From: Gammaproteobacteria bacterium
GTDB lineage: Bacteria > Pseudomonadota > Gammaproteobacteria > Enterobacterales > Psychrobiaceae
Assembly: GCA_013214885.1 (NCBI GenBank)
Contig: JABSRS010000261.1
Location: 1-5,371, forward strand
DNA length: 5,371 nucleotides
Direction: 5' to 3'
The notes below the pieces were generated by a model. That model was not told where the DNA came from. It saw only the letters and a program-made list of their open reading frames with translations, and did not search any database. The position numbers and the translations under genes were made by a program. Shown here one piece after another: positions 1 to 5,043 of the stretch; position 1 is the stretch's first letter, and each line of letters begins with the position of its first letter.

Positions 1-70
1 ACGATGTGGGTAATGCATTTGATACCCTTATTTTAATGTGTTTTTGTGATTTTTATAAATTCTACAGCCT

Positions 71-393
71 CGTTATACAAATGAGGAATGGTAAATGGGC
101 GCTTTAGCAATTGTATTTGCATTGGATGTTTTTATTTCAACGCTTTGCGTGTATCTCGCTACTAAATTGGCTTTTGTAAAAGCTGAAATAAAACCTTTAA
201 TCCTTATCATAATAGTCGTTTCAGTACTTTCTCTGATACCGTCTATTGGCTGGATTTTCGGATTAATCGCATTTGTATATTTACTAATGCGAGTCACTAA
301 CGCTGACTTGATAGACTGTATATGGGTAGTGGCTTTTATTAAGGTTATCTCGTTTGTCGTAATAGCGTTTCTCAGCCAGCTATTTGTATAACG
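71..393. repeat. 12-bp perfect inverted repeat bounding a one-gene unit (integron-cassette-like)
   Basis: CGTTATACAAAT at 71-82 is the exact reverse complement of ATTTGTATAACG at 382-393. The left arm lies 12 bases before the start codon of the enclosed gene; the right arm contains its stop codon (389-391). The 7-mers GTTATAC and GTATAAC are placed like the R' and R'' core sites of integron attC sites, and cassettes commonly place the gene start just after one core site and the stop inside or next to the other. GTTATAC differs at one base from the GTTRRRY consensus. After the right arm, AGG..CTGTCAA (405-417) recalls Vibrio attC repeats, as far as I remember them. No matching second half (L'/R') is seen downstream and no full attC fold upstream. 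The alternative is terminal repeats of a 323-bp mobile unit. The repeat is certain; its meaning is inferred. Confidence 0.5.
95..391 (+). CDS. Small hydrophobic membrane protein, unknown function
   Basis: This encodes 98 residues and I do not recognise the family. The protein is strongly hydrophobic, with about four predicted membrane spans near residues 4-23, 34-50, 51-65 and 74-95. Short polar links separate them (KAEIK at 29-33, RVTNADLID at 66-74). A likely inner-membrane location is the most that can be said. The ATG at 95 was chosen because GAGGA (83-87) lies 7 bases upstream. An opposite-strand frame covers the same bases but is low in complexity and lacks a ribosome site, so the hydrophobic plus-strand reading is preferred. 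The gene sits alone between the arms of the 12-bp inverted repeat, with its stop inside the right arm, as in a mobile gene cassette. A possible promoter is TTTTAA (31-36), 17 bases, TATAAA (54-59), but its -35 is poor. Confidence 0.6.
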   Translation: MGALAIVFALDVFISTLCVYLATKLAFVKAEIKPLILIIIVVSVLSLIPSIGWIFGLIAFVYLLMRVTNADLIDCIWVVAFIKVISFVVIAFLSQLFV

Positions 394-434
394 CATATGA
401 GCCCAGGTGCTGTCAATAGATACTAGGTTTTTCT

Positions 435-454
435 TTGGCCGCGTAAGCGGTCAA
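435..454. repeat. Stem-loop with GTAA tetraloop
   Basis: TTGGCCGC (435-442) pairs with GCGGTCAA (447-454) around GTAA (443-446). This makes an 8-bp stem with one G-U pair and a GNRA-type loop when read on the plus strand. It is one of the most GC-rich spots in this AT-rich spacer. No T-run follows, so it is not a standard terminator. It lies about 43 bases after the small membrane-protein gene and could protect or process its transcript end; that role is inferred. Confidence 0.4.
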
Positions 455-839
455 GTTGTAGAACAATAAATCATTCTGTTTACTTCGTCTGTCATGGTAG
501 CTGTTAAAAATTTACTTACAGCAAACACATATAGAGGCTCTCTTATTGTGATCTCATCACTGCCTGCGAACGATTAATTCCATTGATGGTGACAGGGGCA
601 CTAGACATTCATCGGTTAACCTTATGCTAGCGCTATTCAAGCAAGCGGGCTCGTGTTAATCAATGAACACGTCCAGTTAGTACCAGGCTTAGCTAAGGTG
701 TAAGCATCTTTATTAATTGTGTTAATGCACGCTAATGAGGTCGCTAATCAAGCGAAATGGCTCAGGTTATTTGGTGTATAAATAGAGAGAACTAACTTGT
801 TGTTCAAGTGGTTTTGTCTATTTTTTAACACTCAACCGC

Positions 840-867
840 GACTAAAGTAAAAAGTTCAATTTATAAT
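840..867 (+). promoter_or_regulatory. Candidate promoter of the AraC-type gene and azlCD
   Basis: A perfect -10 hexamer TATAAT lies at 862-867. The bases 16-18 upstream (around GACTAA, 840-845) make only a poor -35, as is common for promoters that need an activator. Transcription would start near 874, leaving a leader of about 80 bases before the TTG start at 956. Control by the AraC-type protein itself is plausible but inferred. A weaker alternative is TTGTTG (797-802), 16 bases, TATTTT (819-824). Confidence 0.3.
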
Positions 868-955
868 GATCTTGCCGTGCCATAGCACTAAATAAAAATA
901 TAAATACATGTTCAAAACTACAGCAATATTATACTATCTAAAAAATGGAATTTAG

Positions 956-1807
956 TTGTTAGATATGGATAAAAATACTAAAGATAAGGTCAAATTCACT
1001 ATTGCCAATGCATATGACGGTGTTGAAATAGTTCACGCCGATTATAAAGGTCAAGAATTCTCTAAGCATGTCCATGAAGGTTACACCATAGGCGTCATTG
1101 AAAAAGGCGCTCAGCGTTTTTATCGCAGCGGTGAAATTCATACTGCAAATACAAATTCTATTATTTTAGTTAATGCTGACGATGTGCATACTGGCGAATC
1201 TGCATCTCCTGAAGGTTGGCAATATCGAGCGATGTATCCTTTACCAGAACACTTTGAAAATATTTGTAGTGATCTCTATGATGGAAAAGAGTTTGCACCA
1301 TACTTCAGTTCGTCAGTTATAAACGATCAAATACTAACTGAACAATTAAGGTTGTTATTTACTCAGGTAGATAGCGGTGCATCTAAGTTACTTACAGAAA
1401 CTATCCTGTATAGCATAATGTTGAGGCTGACATTAAGACATTCCTCACTTCGCAATACACCTAAAGATATCTCAGGTAGCAAAGAAAAACTCATGCGAGT
1501 AAAGGAATATTTAGATTGTTATCCAGCTGAAGATATATCTTTGAACCAATTGGCAACCATTGCAGGTTTAAGTCAATTTCACTTTATAAGACAATTTAAA
1601 AAGATGTTCGAGCTTACTCCACATAGCTATCAGATCCAATCAAGGTTAAGAAAAGCAAAAACATTACTAAAAGCAGGATTAAAACCAGCGATGGTTGCAA
1701 CAGATTGCGGTTTTCATGATCAAAGCCATTTCAATCGTCACTTTAAAAAAGCAATAGGTATCACGCCAAGTCAGTTTCAAAAGCAAGCAATTTTGTACAA
1801 GAACTAA
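956..1807 (+). CDS. AraC-family transcriptional regulator, probable regulator of azlCD
   Basis: This is a 283-residue DNA-binding regulator. Residues about 20-100 form the cupin-like AraC sensing domain: HVHEGYTIGVIEKG (38-51) carries the usual H-x-H-E/x-Y-x-x-G pattern and a later histidine is at 78 (DDVHTG). Residues about 178-277 hold the two helix-turn-helix units, SLNQLATIAGLSQFHFIRQF (195-214) and the hallmark CGFHDQSHFNRHFKK (251-265) followed by GITPSQF. The length is usual for the family. The TTG at 956 was preferred because GGAA (947-950) sits at proper spacing; the ATG at 965, nine bases in, is the alternative but lies far from any ribosome site. azlC follows after 47 bases on the same strand, so the protein probably senses an amino acid or related compound and switches on the exporter. 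The effector cannot be read from the sequence. Confidence 0.93.
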   Translation: MLDMDKNTKDKVKFTIANAYDGVEIVHADYKGQEFSKHVHEGYTIGVIEKGAQRFYRSGEIHTANTNSIILVNADDVHTGESASPEGWQYRAMYPLPEHFENICSDLYDGKEFAPYFSSSVINDQILTEQLRLLFTQVDSGASKLLTETILYSIMLRLTLRHSSLRNTPKDISGSKEKLMRVKEYLDCYPAEDISLNQLATIAGLSQFHFIRQFKKMFELTPHSYQIQSRLRKAKTLLKAGLKPAMVATDCGFHDQSHFNRHFKKAIGITPSQFQKQAILYKN

Positions 1808-1854
1808 CATCCTTTAAACTTTAATCTCTTTCAAATTCTTGAAGGAGATCTTTT

Positions 1855-2586
1855 ATGTCAACAAATCGTACCATAGTCGCTAGGGAAACTGTCACAAGCG
1901 ATTTAAAAACAATTATTCAAGCAACAATTGATATTCTCCCCCTAGCACTAGCAACGGTCCCTTGGGGAGTGCTATGCGGTTCATTAGCCATAAATATTGG
2001 GCTGTCGCCATTACAAGCTCAATTAATGTCATTATTAGTTTTTGCAGGGGCGGTTCAATTAGCAGCACTCACTATCATTGGTGCAGTAGGCTCTTTGTCT
2101 TCTATGTTTTCCTCTACATTTGTTATTAGTTCTCGCCACCTACTCTATTCAGCAGTGTTTCGAGAACATGTTAGACAAAGCTCTTTGGGTCTTCGTTGCA
2201 GTATTGCCTTTTTTTTAACTGATGAAATGTTTGCGGTAACGTGTGCCTATATGGAAAAACATAAAATTTTCAGTCCTATTTATGCCCTAAGTTCTGGGGT
2301 TGTATTTTATTTAATTTGGAATATTTCAACCTTTGCTGGAATTATTGCTGGCCAGCACATCCCTAATATAGAGCATCTTGGTCTTGAATTTGCTATCGCT
2401 GCAACCTTCATTGCGATAGTAGTTCCTGCAATTAAAAATAGATCAACTTTGATCTCTGTTATCAGTAGCGGTTTGAGTGCCATTGTTCTTTCAATATTTA
2501 TGAAGGATTACGCGCTGATCACAGCAACTTTTATAGGAATGCTCTGTGGTTACTTAGCTAATGATAAGGAGTCTATTGATGAATAA
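1855..2586 (+). CDS. azlC: AzlC-family branched-chain amino acid exporter, large subunit
   Basis: This 243-residue integral membrane protein is the large subunit of the AzlCD (LIV-E) exporter. The family, including E. coli YgaZ of YgaZH, exports valine and other branched-chain amino acids, and its Bacillus member gives azaleucine resistance. Family traits visible here are an N-terminal ILPLALATVPWGVLCGSLA span (about residues 27-45), FAGAVQLAALTIIGA (63-77), the conserved SSRHLLYSAVF loop (92-102), and FFLTDEMFAVTCAYM (119-133) with its D-E pair. Two or three further hydrophobic segments follow up to residue 235. The length matches the family. The start is set by AAGGAG (1842-1847), 7 bases before ATG, one of the strongest ribosome sites here. 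A small TTCAA/TTGAA stem (1830-1843) partly covers that site. The stop overlaps the azlD start, implying coupled translation. The exact substrate is not provable from sequence. Confidence 0.95.
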   Translation: MSTNRTIVARETVTSDLKTIIQATIDILPLALATVPWGVLCGSLAINIGLSPLQAQLMSLLVFAGAVQLAALTIIGAVGSLSSMFSSTFVISSRHLLYSAVFREHVRQSSLGLRCSIAFFLTDEMFAVTCAYMEKHKIFSPIYALSSGVVFYLIWNISTFAGIIAGQHIPNIEHLGLEFAIAATFIAIVVPAIKNRSTLISVISSGLSAIVLSIFMKDYALITATFIGMLCGYLANDKESIDE

Positions 2587-2899
2587 CTTCTGGGTAGCCT
2601 TAGTTGGCATGACTTGTATTACTTTCTCATGCCGTTACTTTTTTTTCTCTAAAACCGTACCTTTTGAACTTGGTACAAAAACTAAAAGATTACTCAGCTA
2701 TACCGCACCTTCGGTCTTAACAGCGATGTGGGTACCAATCGTATTTCTAGGTCATCAAAGTGCCGATAGTGATTTTATTACAAGTCCATTTTTAATTGCA
2801 GGATTAGTAACTGTAGTATTAAGTTTAAAAATAAAAAATACATTAGTTGCAGTTGGACTAGGTATGAGCATTTTTGGATTACTAAAGGTGATTTTCTAA
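2579..2899 (+). CDS. azlD: AzlD-family branched-chain amino acid exporter, small subunit
   Basis: This encodes 106 residues and is the small membrane partner of AzlC, equivalent to YgaH in E. coli. Family signatures are the N-terminal span WVALVGMTCITFSCRYFFF (residues 5-23), LLSYTAPSVLTAMWVPIVFL (38-57), and two more C-terminal spans around 68-83 and 88-106. The ATG at 2579 was chosen because AAGGAG (2567-2572) lies 6-7 bases before it and the resulting protein begins like other AzlD proteins. An in-frame ATG at 2561 lies inside azlC before this ribosome site and is unlikely. The start overlaps the last 8 bases of azlC, so the two subunits are probably made together. No further gene follows in the operon. 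Confidence 0.93.
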   Translation: MNNFWVALVGMTCITFSCRYFFFSKTVPFELGTKTKRLLSYTAPSVLTAMWVPIVFLGHQSADSDFITSPFLIAGLVTVVLSLKIKNTLVAVGLGMSIFGLLKVIF

Positions 2900-2908
2900 A
2901 TTAATAAA

Positions 2909-2929
2909 TCAAGAACAGGGTGCTCTTGA
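2909..2929. terminator. Stem-loop after azlD, possible weak terminator
   Basis: TCAAGA (2909-2914) pairs with TCTTGA (2924-2929); inside, CA and TG can pair after an A-C mismatch, leaving a GGG loop. It starts 9 bases after the azlD stop. The plus strand has no T-run behind it (it is A-rich instead), so it is not a standard terminator for azlCD. Read on the minus strand it is followed by a loose TTTATTAATTT, which would better stop transcription entering from the repeat region. Confidence 0.35.
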
Positions 2930-2953
2930 CAATGCAAAAAACAAAAAGGGAAA

Positions 2954-2989
2954 AAAGGGGGTCAAAGGGGGTCTAAGTCAAAGGGGGTC
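2954..2989. repeat. Three copies of AAAGGGGGTC
   Basis: Exact copies of AAAGGGGGTC occur at 2954-2963, 2964-2973 (directly adjoining) and 2980-2989, the last after TAAGTC. The third copy runs into the left arm of the 13-bp inverted repeat. With GGG at 2948-2950 there are four G-runs (3, 5, 5, 5) within 40 bases, so a G-quadruplex on the plus strand is possible, although one loop is 11 bases long. In such AT-rich DNA this clustering is not background. Confidence 0.75.
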
Positions 2990-3170
2990 AAGTCACTTAT
3001 CTAATGATACTTCCCCCTTTTCTACAGCTTGAGCCTGAACTGGGTTAGCATCAAGGAAATAACGCGCGACACAGCGCGTTGGTTCATCGCTAATACGAGG
3101 TAGTCGATACTGATTATTATCACGAGGAAGACAAATGGACAAAGTGTCGTTAGGTACGTGACTTGACCCC
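2984..3170. mobile_element. REP/MITE-like unit with 13-bp terminal inverted repeats
   Basis: GGGGTCAAGTCAC (2984-2996) and GTGACTTGACCCC (3158-3170) are perfect reverse complements 161 bases apart. The interior holds a strong stem, AACGCGC (3061-3067) with GCGCGTT (3074-3080) around GACACA, and is richer in GC than the flanks. Ends of the type GGGGTC...GACCCC are typical of repeats mobilised by REP-associated tyrosine transposases (RAYT, Y1 family) in gammaproteobacteria; that link comes from memory of the family, not from a search. No transposase is encoded, so the unit would be non-autonomous. A 66-residue minus-strand frame (2993-3193) spans nearly all of it; it matches no family I know, has no convincing ribosome site, and is treated as non-coding or a remnant. 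Confidence 0.5.
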
Positions 3171-3173
3171 ATT

Positions 3174-3217
3174 CTTTCTTCGCTTCCGCGCAAAAGCGAA
3201 CTAGCGCCTCAAGAAAG
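3174..3217. repeat. Two-tier stem-loop beside the REP-like unit
   Basis: CTTTCTT (3174-3180) pairs with AAGAAAG (3211-3217). Nested inside, CGCTT (3181-3185) pairs with AAGCG (3194-3198); with the flanking bases the inner stem is TTCGCTT/AAGCGAA. It begins 3 bases after the right arm of the 13-bp inverted repeat, so it may belong to the same element or be a transcript-end structure. There is no T-run on the plus strand after it, and its function is unknown. Confidence 0.4.
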
Positions 3218-3299
3218 ATATAGAAGCGGTCAGTTTTTTCAATATATTTTCTAATGAATAATTAACTGAAACCACTCACCTGGATGGCAGGAGTATCAA

Positions 3300-3467
3300 C
3301 TTTCCGTATTTCCACCGCTAATACGGAAACTTTCCGCCTTTCTACAGAATAATAATTACCAATATTCAATCTAACTATTTGGTTTTAGTCAACGATGATA
3401 GTATTTTATTCGCATATTATTAAAATTAGCTGTAAGTGTTTCTACCAGAAATACGGAATGTTTCGGC
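3300..3467. promoter_or_regulatory. Cluster of TTTCCGTATTTC-type boxes upstream of the 122-residue protein gene
   Basis: TTTCCGTATT (3301-3310) and AATACGGAAA (3320-3329) form a perfect 10-bp inverted repeat. ACTTTCCG recurs at 3329-3336, exactly 30 bases after its first copy, continuing as CCTTTCTACAG where the first reads TATTTCCACCG. A further copy lies on the minus strand at 3440-3459, ATTCCGTATTTCTGGTAGAA, and a weaker TTTCGGCC is at 3461-3468. The shared core is TTTCCGnnTTTCnAC. Several related boxes in both orientations with spacing near three helical turns suggest binding sites for one protein, most simply an operator for the gene at 3522 (about 55 bases away); an iteron-like origin is another possibility. 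A loose -10, TATATT (3480-3485), follows the last box. The rest of 3218-3521 is AT-rich spacer. Confidence 0.5.
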
Positions 3468-3521
3468 CTAATAGAGCTTTATATTTTTATTGAATGTTGG
3501 CATATATAAAAGGATGTATTA

Positions 3522-3890
3522 ATGAATTACGATGTGATCGCGTTAGCTTGCGAACAGTTGGATTACCGAGATAAACTTCGTCTTGCTCAGCTACTAATTC
3601 AAACTGCGCGTAAAGAAGAGGAAGTTGCAACTCCACAGAAAAGATCTGAGGTTTCGGTTAAGAAAGCACCTCAAAAAATAATTGAAGAGATGGAAATAGA
3701 TACAATTTCATATGTTACAGAGCGCTTATCTAAATTGAAGCCAGTGAAGGTTAAATCTTTGACAAATTCAATTAAATCAATGTTCCAGTTCCAAGGTGGT
3801 ATTTCAGATTCTGATGTTGAGAGTATTATTAGAGAGCTTAAAAAGCTGAAGCATATACGGATAGATAATAATAATGTCAGTTACGTGTAA
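3522..3890 (+). CDS. Unrecognised 122-residue protein, helical N-terminus and winged-helix-like C-terminus
   Basis: I do not recognise a named family. Residues 1-34 form one charged, probably amphipathic helix (EQLDYRDKLRLAQLLIQTAR at 11-30, then KEEEE-like charge), suited to dimerisation or partner binding. Residues 35-56 are a lysine-rich linker. Residues 57-122 look like a compact helix-helix-helix-hairpin unit: helices near 58-71, 76-88 and 97-110, then HIRIDNNNVSYV (111-122) as a closing beta hairpin, as in winged-helix domains. No signal peptide or membrane span is seen, so it is probably cytoplasmic. AAAAGGA (3508-3514) lies 7 bases before the ATG. The gene stands alone between a repeat-rich spacer and a convergent gene, and the box cluster upstream fits an autoregulated DNA-binding protein. 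The fold and role are inferred from sequence pattern only. Confidence 0.8.
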   Translation: MNYDVIALACEQLDYRDKLRLAQLLIQTARKEEEVATPQKRSEVSVKKAPQKIIEEMEIDTISYVTERLSKLKPVKVKSLTNSIKSMFQFQGGISDSDVESIIRELKKLKHIRIDNNNVSYV

Positions 3891-3918
3891 TTAAAAATAT
3901 AACAAGAACCCAAAGTCT

Positions 3919-3943
3919 GACAGCTAACACTGTCGCATTTTTT
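3919..3943 (+). terminator. Weak rho-independent terminator after the 122-residue protein gene
   Basis: GACAG (3919-3923) pairs with CTGTC (3930-3934) around CTAACA, and six T bases follow at 3938-3943 after a GCA gap. The stem is short and the T-run is displaced by three bases, so efficiency may be low. It starts 28 bases past the stop codon at 3888-3890. Confidence 0.5.
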
Positions 3944-3953
3944 CGCAAACAAC

Positions 3954-3974
3954 AAAAAGCGCAAAAACCTGCGC
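3954..3974 (-). terminator. Possible terminator of the TraB/GumN gene
   Basis: On the minus strand GCGCA pairs with TGCGC (plus 3959-3963 and 3970-3974) and is followed by five T bases (complement of 3954-3958). It lies about 130 bases past the stop codon at 4106. The gap holds another inverted repeat (TTAGGTT 3991-3997, AACCTAA 4027-4033). The two convergent genes may use back-to-back terminators here. Confidence 0.4.
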
Positions 3975-4105
3975 CAGCATTATCTGCGGCTTAGGTTGGC
4001 GTTAATTATCACGATTACCCATACAAAACCTAATCCCTAAACCAACATTGGCACGATAAATCCTATGGCGAAGTGTGTTATGGGTTTTAATCGGGACATC
4101 AGAAC

Positions 4106-4954
4106 TTACTGGATCCTGATTACTTTAAAACCCTGCTGTTTTAGTTTAGCTGGTAAGCCATCAGAGCCAACAAGATGAGCAGCACCAACAACCATGAACA
4201 AGCCACCTTGTGTTTTAAGCCGCTCGGTTAATTGCTTCGTCCAGTCGTTATTGCGGTTAACCAACATGATTTGGTATTGTTGCGGGGTCATTTGTTCACT
4301 TAGCAAGTGCTCAATTGAATCCAACTGCCCTGTTTTCCATGAATCTATTAGTGCTATCACTTCCGTTTCAGGGGTGTCCATTACGTCGATTAGAGCCTGT
4401 TCATTATCAAATAACGAAATTAATAACTTTAACTGAAAATCAATAGTTTCGAGTTCTATAATGGGTTTGTTGGTTTGCTTGGCCAAAGCAAGGAAATGAG
4501 CATCAACCCCATATTGAGGGCTTAAACCCAGTTTTAAAAAAGGTAAAATGGCAAGAGTGTTGGCGACCGCCCATGTTTTTAACGGGGTGATACTTGATAG
4601 CGGAATATTATTGTCATTAAGATATTGAGTTAAGCGTTTAAAGGTCGCTGGCGATAACTCTTGCTCAAGATTACCCCCAGATGCGAGAACCATTGCTTGC
4701 TGCACTTTAGAGATATGACTATCCATATCTAGCTCAACGACCAAGCTGTGGGAATCGTTATATGCCTGTTTAACCAGGGCTGACAGTGGATACCAAGAGG
4801 CTTCACCAACATGAATAGAGCCAAATATATAACTCAGCTTATTTTGATGTTCTACTTGCCATAGCGCAGGCTTAATTGCGGCGCTAACACTCAAGCTAAT
4901 GACGGCGCAGCACAGCAATGCTATTAGGTATATTCGCTTACATACTCTGACCAT
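4106..4954 (-). CDS. TraB/GumN family protein (TIKI-like fold), exported
   Basis: This encodes 282 residues. Residues 1-25 are a signal peptide (KR at 6-7, hydrophobic ALLCCAVISLSVSA, probable cleavage after SVSA), so the mature protein is periplasmic or secreted. The family signatures appear in order: SYIFGSIHVG (41-50) with the first conserved GxxH, VVELD (72-76), PLKTWAV (124-130), GVDAHFLALAKQ (149-160), IIELET (165-170) before a conserved Q, RNNDW (235-239), and VGAAHLVGSDGLPAKLKQQGF (256-276) with the second conserved GxxH. Relatives include the TIKI metalloproteases, PrgY and the TraB pheromone-shutdown proteins; a protease or hydrolase role is suggested by the family but the substrate here is unknown. 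Length is normal and all key motifs are intact. GAGAG (complement of 4961-4965) lies 6 bases before the ATG. A terminator separates it from the upstream cvfB-like gene, so it probably has its own promoter. Confidence 0.92.
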   Translation of the reverse strand: MVRVCKRIYLIALLCCAVISLSVSAAIKPALWQVEHQNKLSYIFGSIHVGEASWYPLSALVKQAYNDSHSLVVELDMDSHISKVQQAMVLASGGNLEQELSPATFKRLTQYLNDNNIPLSSITPLKTWAVANTLAILPFLKLGLSPQYGVDAHFLALAKQTNKPIIELETIDFQLKLLISLFDNEQALIDVMDTPETEVIALIDSWKTGQLDSIEHLLSEQMTPQQYQIMLVNRNNDWTKQLTERLKTQGGLFMVVGAAHLVGSDGLPAKLKQQGFKVIRIQ

Positions 4955-4992
4955 TTGATACTCTCAATAATTGTTTAGTTAGCTAGCTTAGC

Positions 4993-5026
4993 AAAAAAAA
5001 AGCACCTAACAAAGTTAGATGCTTTT
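4993..5026 (-). terminator. Rho-independent terminator of the cvfB-like gene
   Basis: On the minus strand AGCATCTAAC pairs with GTTAGGTGCT (plus 5014-5023 and 5001-5010) around TTT, with one A-C mismatch, followed by a run of nine T bases (complement of 4993-5001). Extra A-T pairs lengthen the stem at its base. It lies about 18 bases after the stop codon at 5044. On the plus strand a TTTT tail (5023-5026) would allow some activity in the other direction. Confidence 0.88.
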
Positions 5027-5043
5027 ATTGAACAAATTAGCAC

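Larger units (their letters stand above)
394..955. other. Gene-free stretch with broken reading frames
   Basis: No intact gene is seen in these 562 bases. The plus-strand frame 620-781 reads sensibly (AIQASGLVLINEHVQLVPGL, then LLIVLMHANEVANQAKWLRL) but is cut by TAA at 701-703. A neighbouring frame ending near 656 reads NLMLALFKQAG before its own stop. This could be a decayed gene with a frameshift and a stop, or chance; no family was recognised. A dyad CGTGTT-N8-AACACG lies at 652-671, and four TAAT words (714, 723, 733, 745) are spaced 9, 10 and 12 bases apart. GTGCTGTCA (407-415) faces TGACAGGGGCAC (590-601) as an imperfect inverted pair. The last 90 bases are probably promoter and leader of the AraC-type gene. 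Confidence 0.4.

Noticed and set aside
73..396. Minus-strand 107-residue frame across the left gene
   Set aside because: It is the shadow of the hydrophobic plus-strand gene; its composition is low in complexity (many T, I, N, K), and only the plus frame has a ribosome site. Both frames end near the inverted-repeat arms only because the arms contain TAA/TTA.
547..561. TGTGATCTCATCACT as a CRP site
   Set aside because: The two half-sites are separated by 5 bases rather than the 6 of the CRP consensus, the second half is imperfect, and it lies some 400 bases before the next gene.
2561..2578. Upstream ATG as azlD start
   Set aside because: It lies before the AAGGAG ribosome site at 2567-2572 and would add six residues not expected at the start of AzlD; the ATG at 2579 fits better.
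2993..3193. Minus-strand 66-residue frame inside the REP-like unit
   Set aside because: It spans both inverted-repeat arms, matches no family I recognise and has no clear ribosome site. It reads somewhat protein-like (RISDEPTRCVARYFLDANPV), so a remnant cannot be excluded, but it is not called as a gene.
60..3347. Word TTCTACAG at 60-67, 3020-3027 and 3340-3347
   Set aside because: Three copies of an 8-base AT-rich word are slightly more than expected, but their contexts differ and the search was made after the fact; probably chance.
2945..3468. CRISPR array
   Set aside because: The repeats are too short (10-13 bases), irregularly spaced and in mixed orientation; there are no spacers of constant length and no cas gene.
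4194..4436. Plus-strand 80-residue frame inside the TraB/GumN gene
   Set aside because: It is antisense to an intact gene with all family motifs; there is no ribosome site and its composition is rich in C and S, as expected for a shadow frame.
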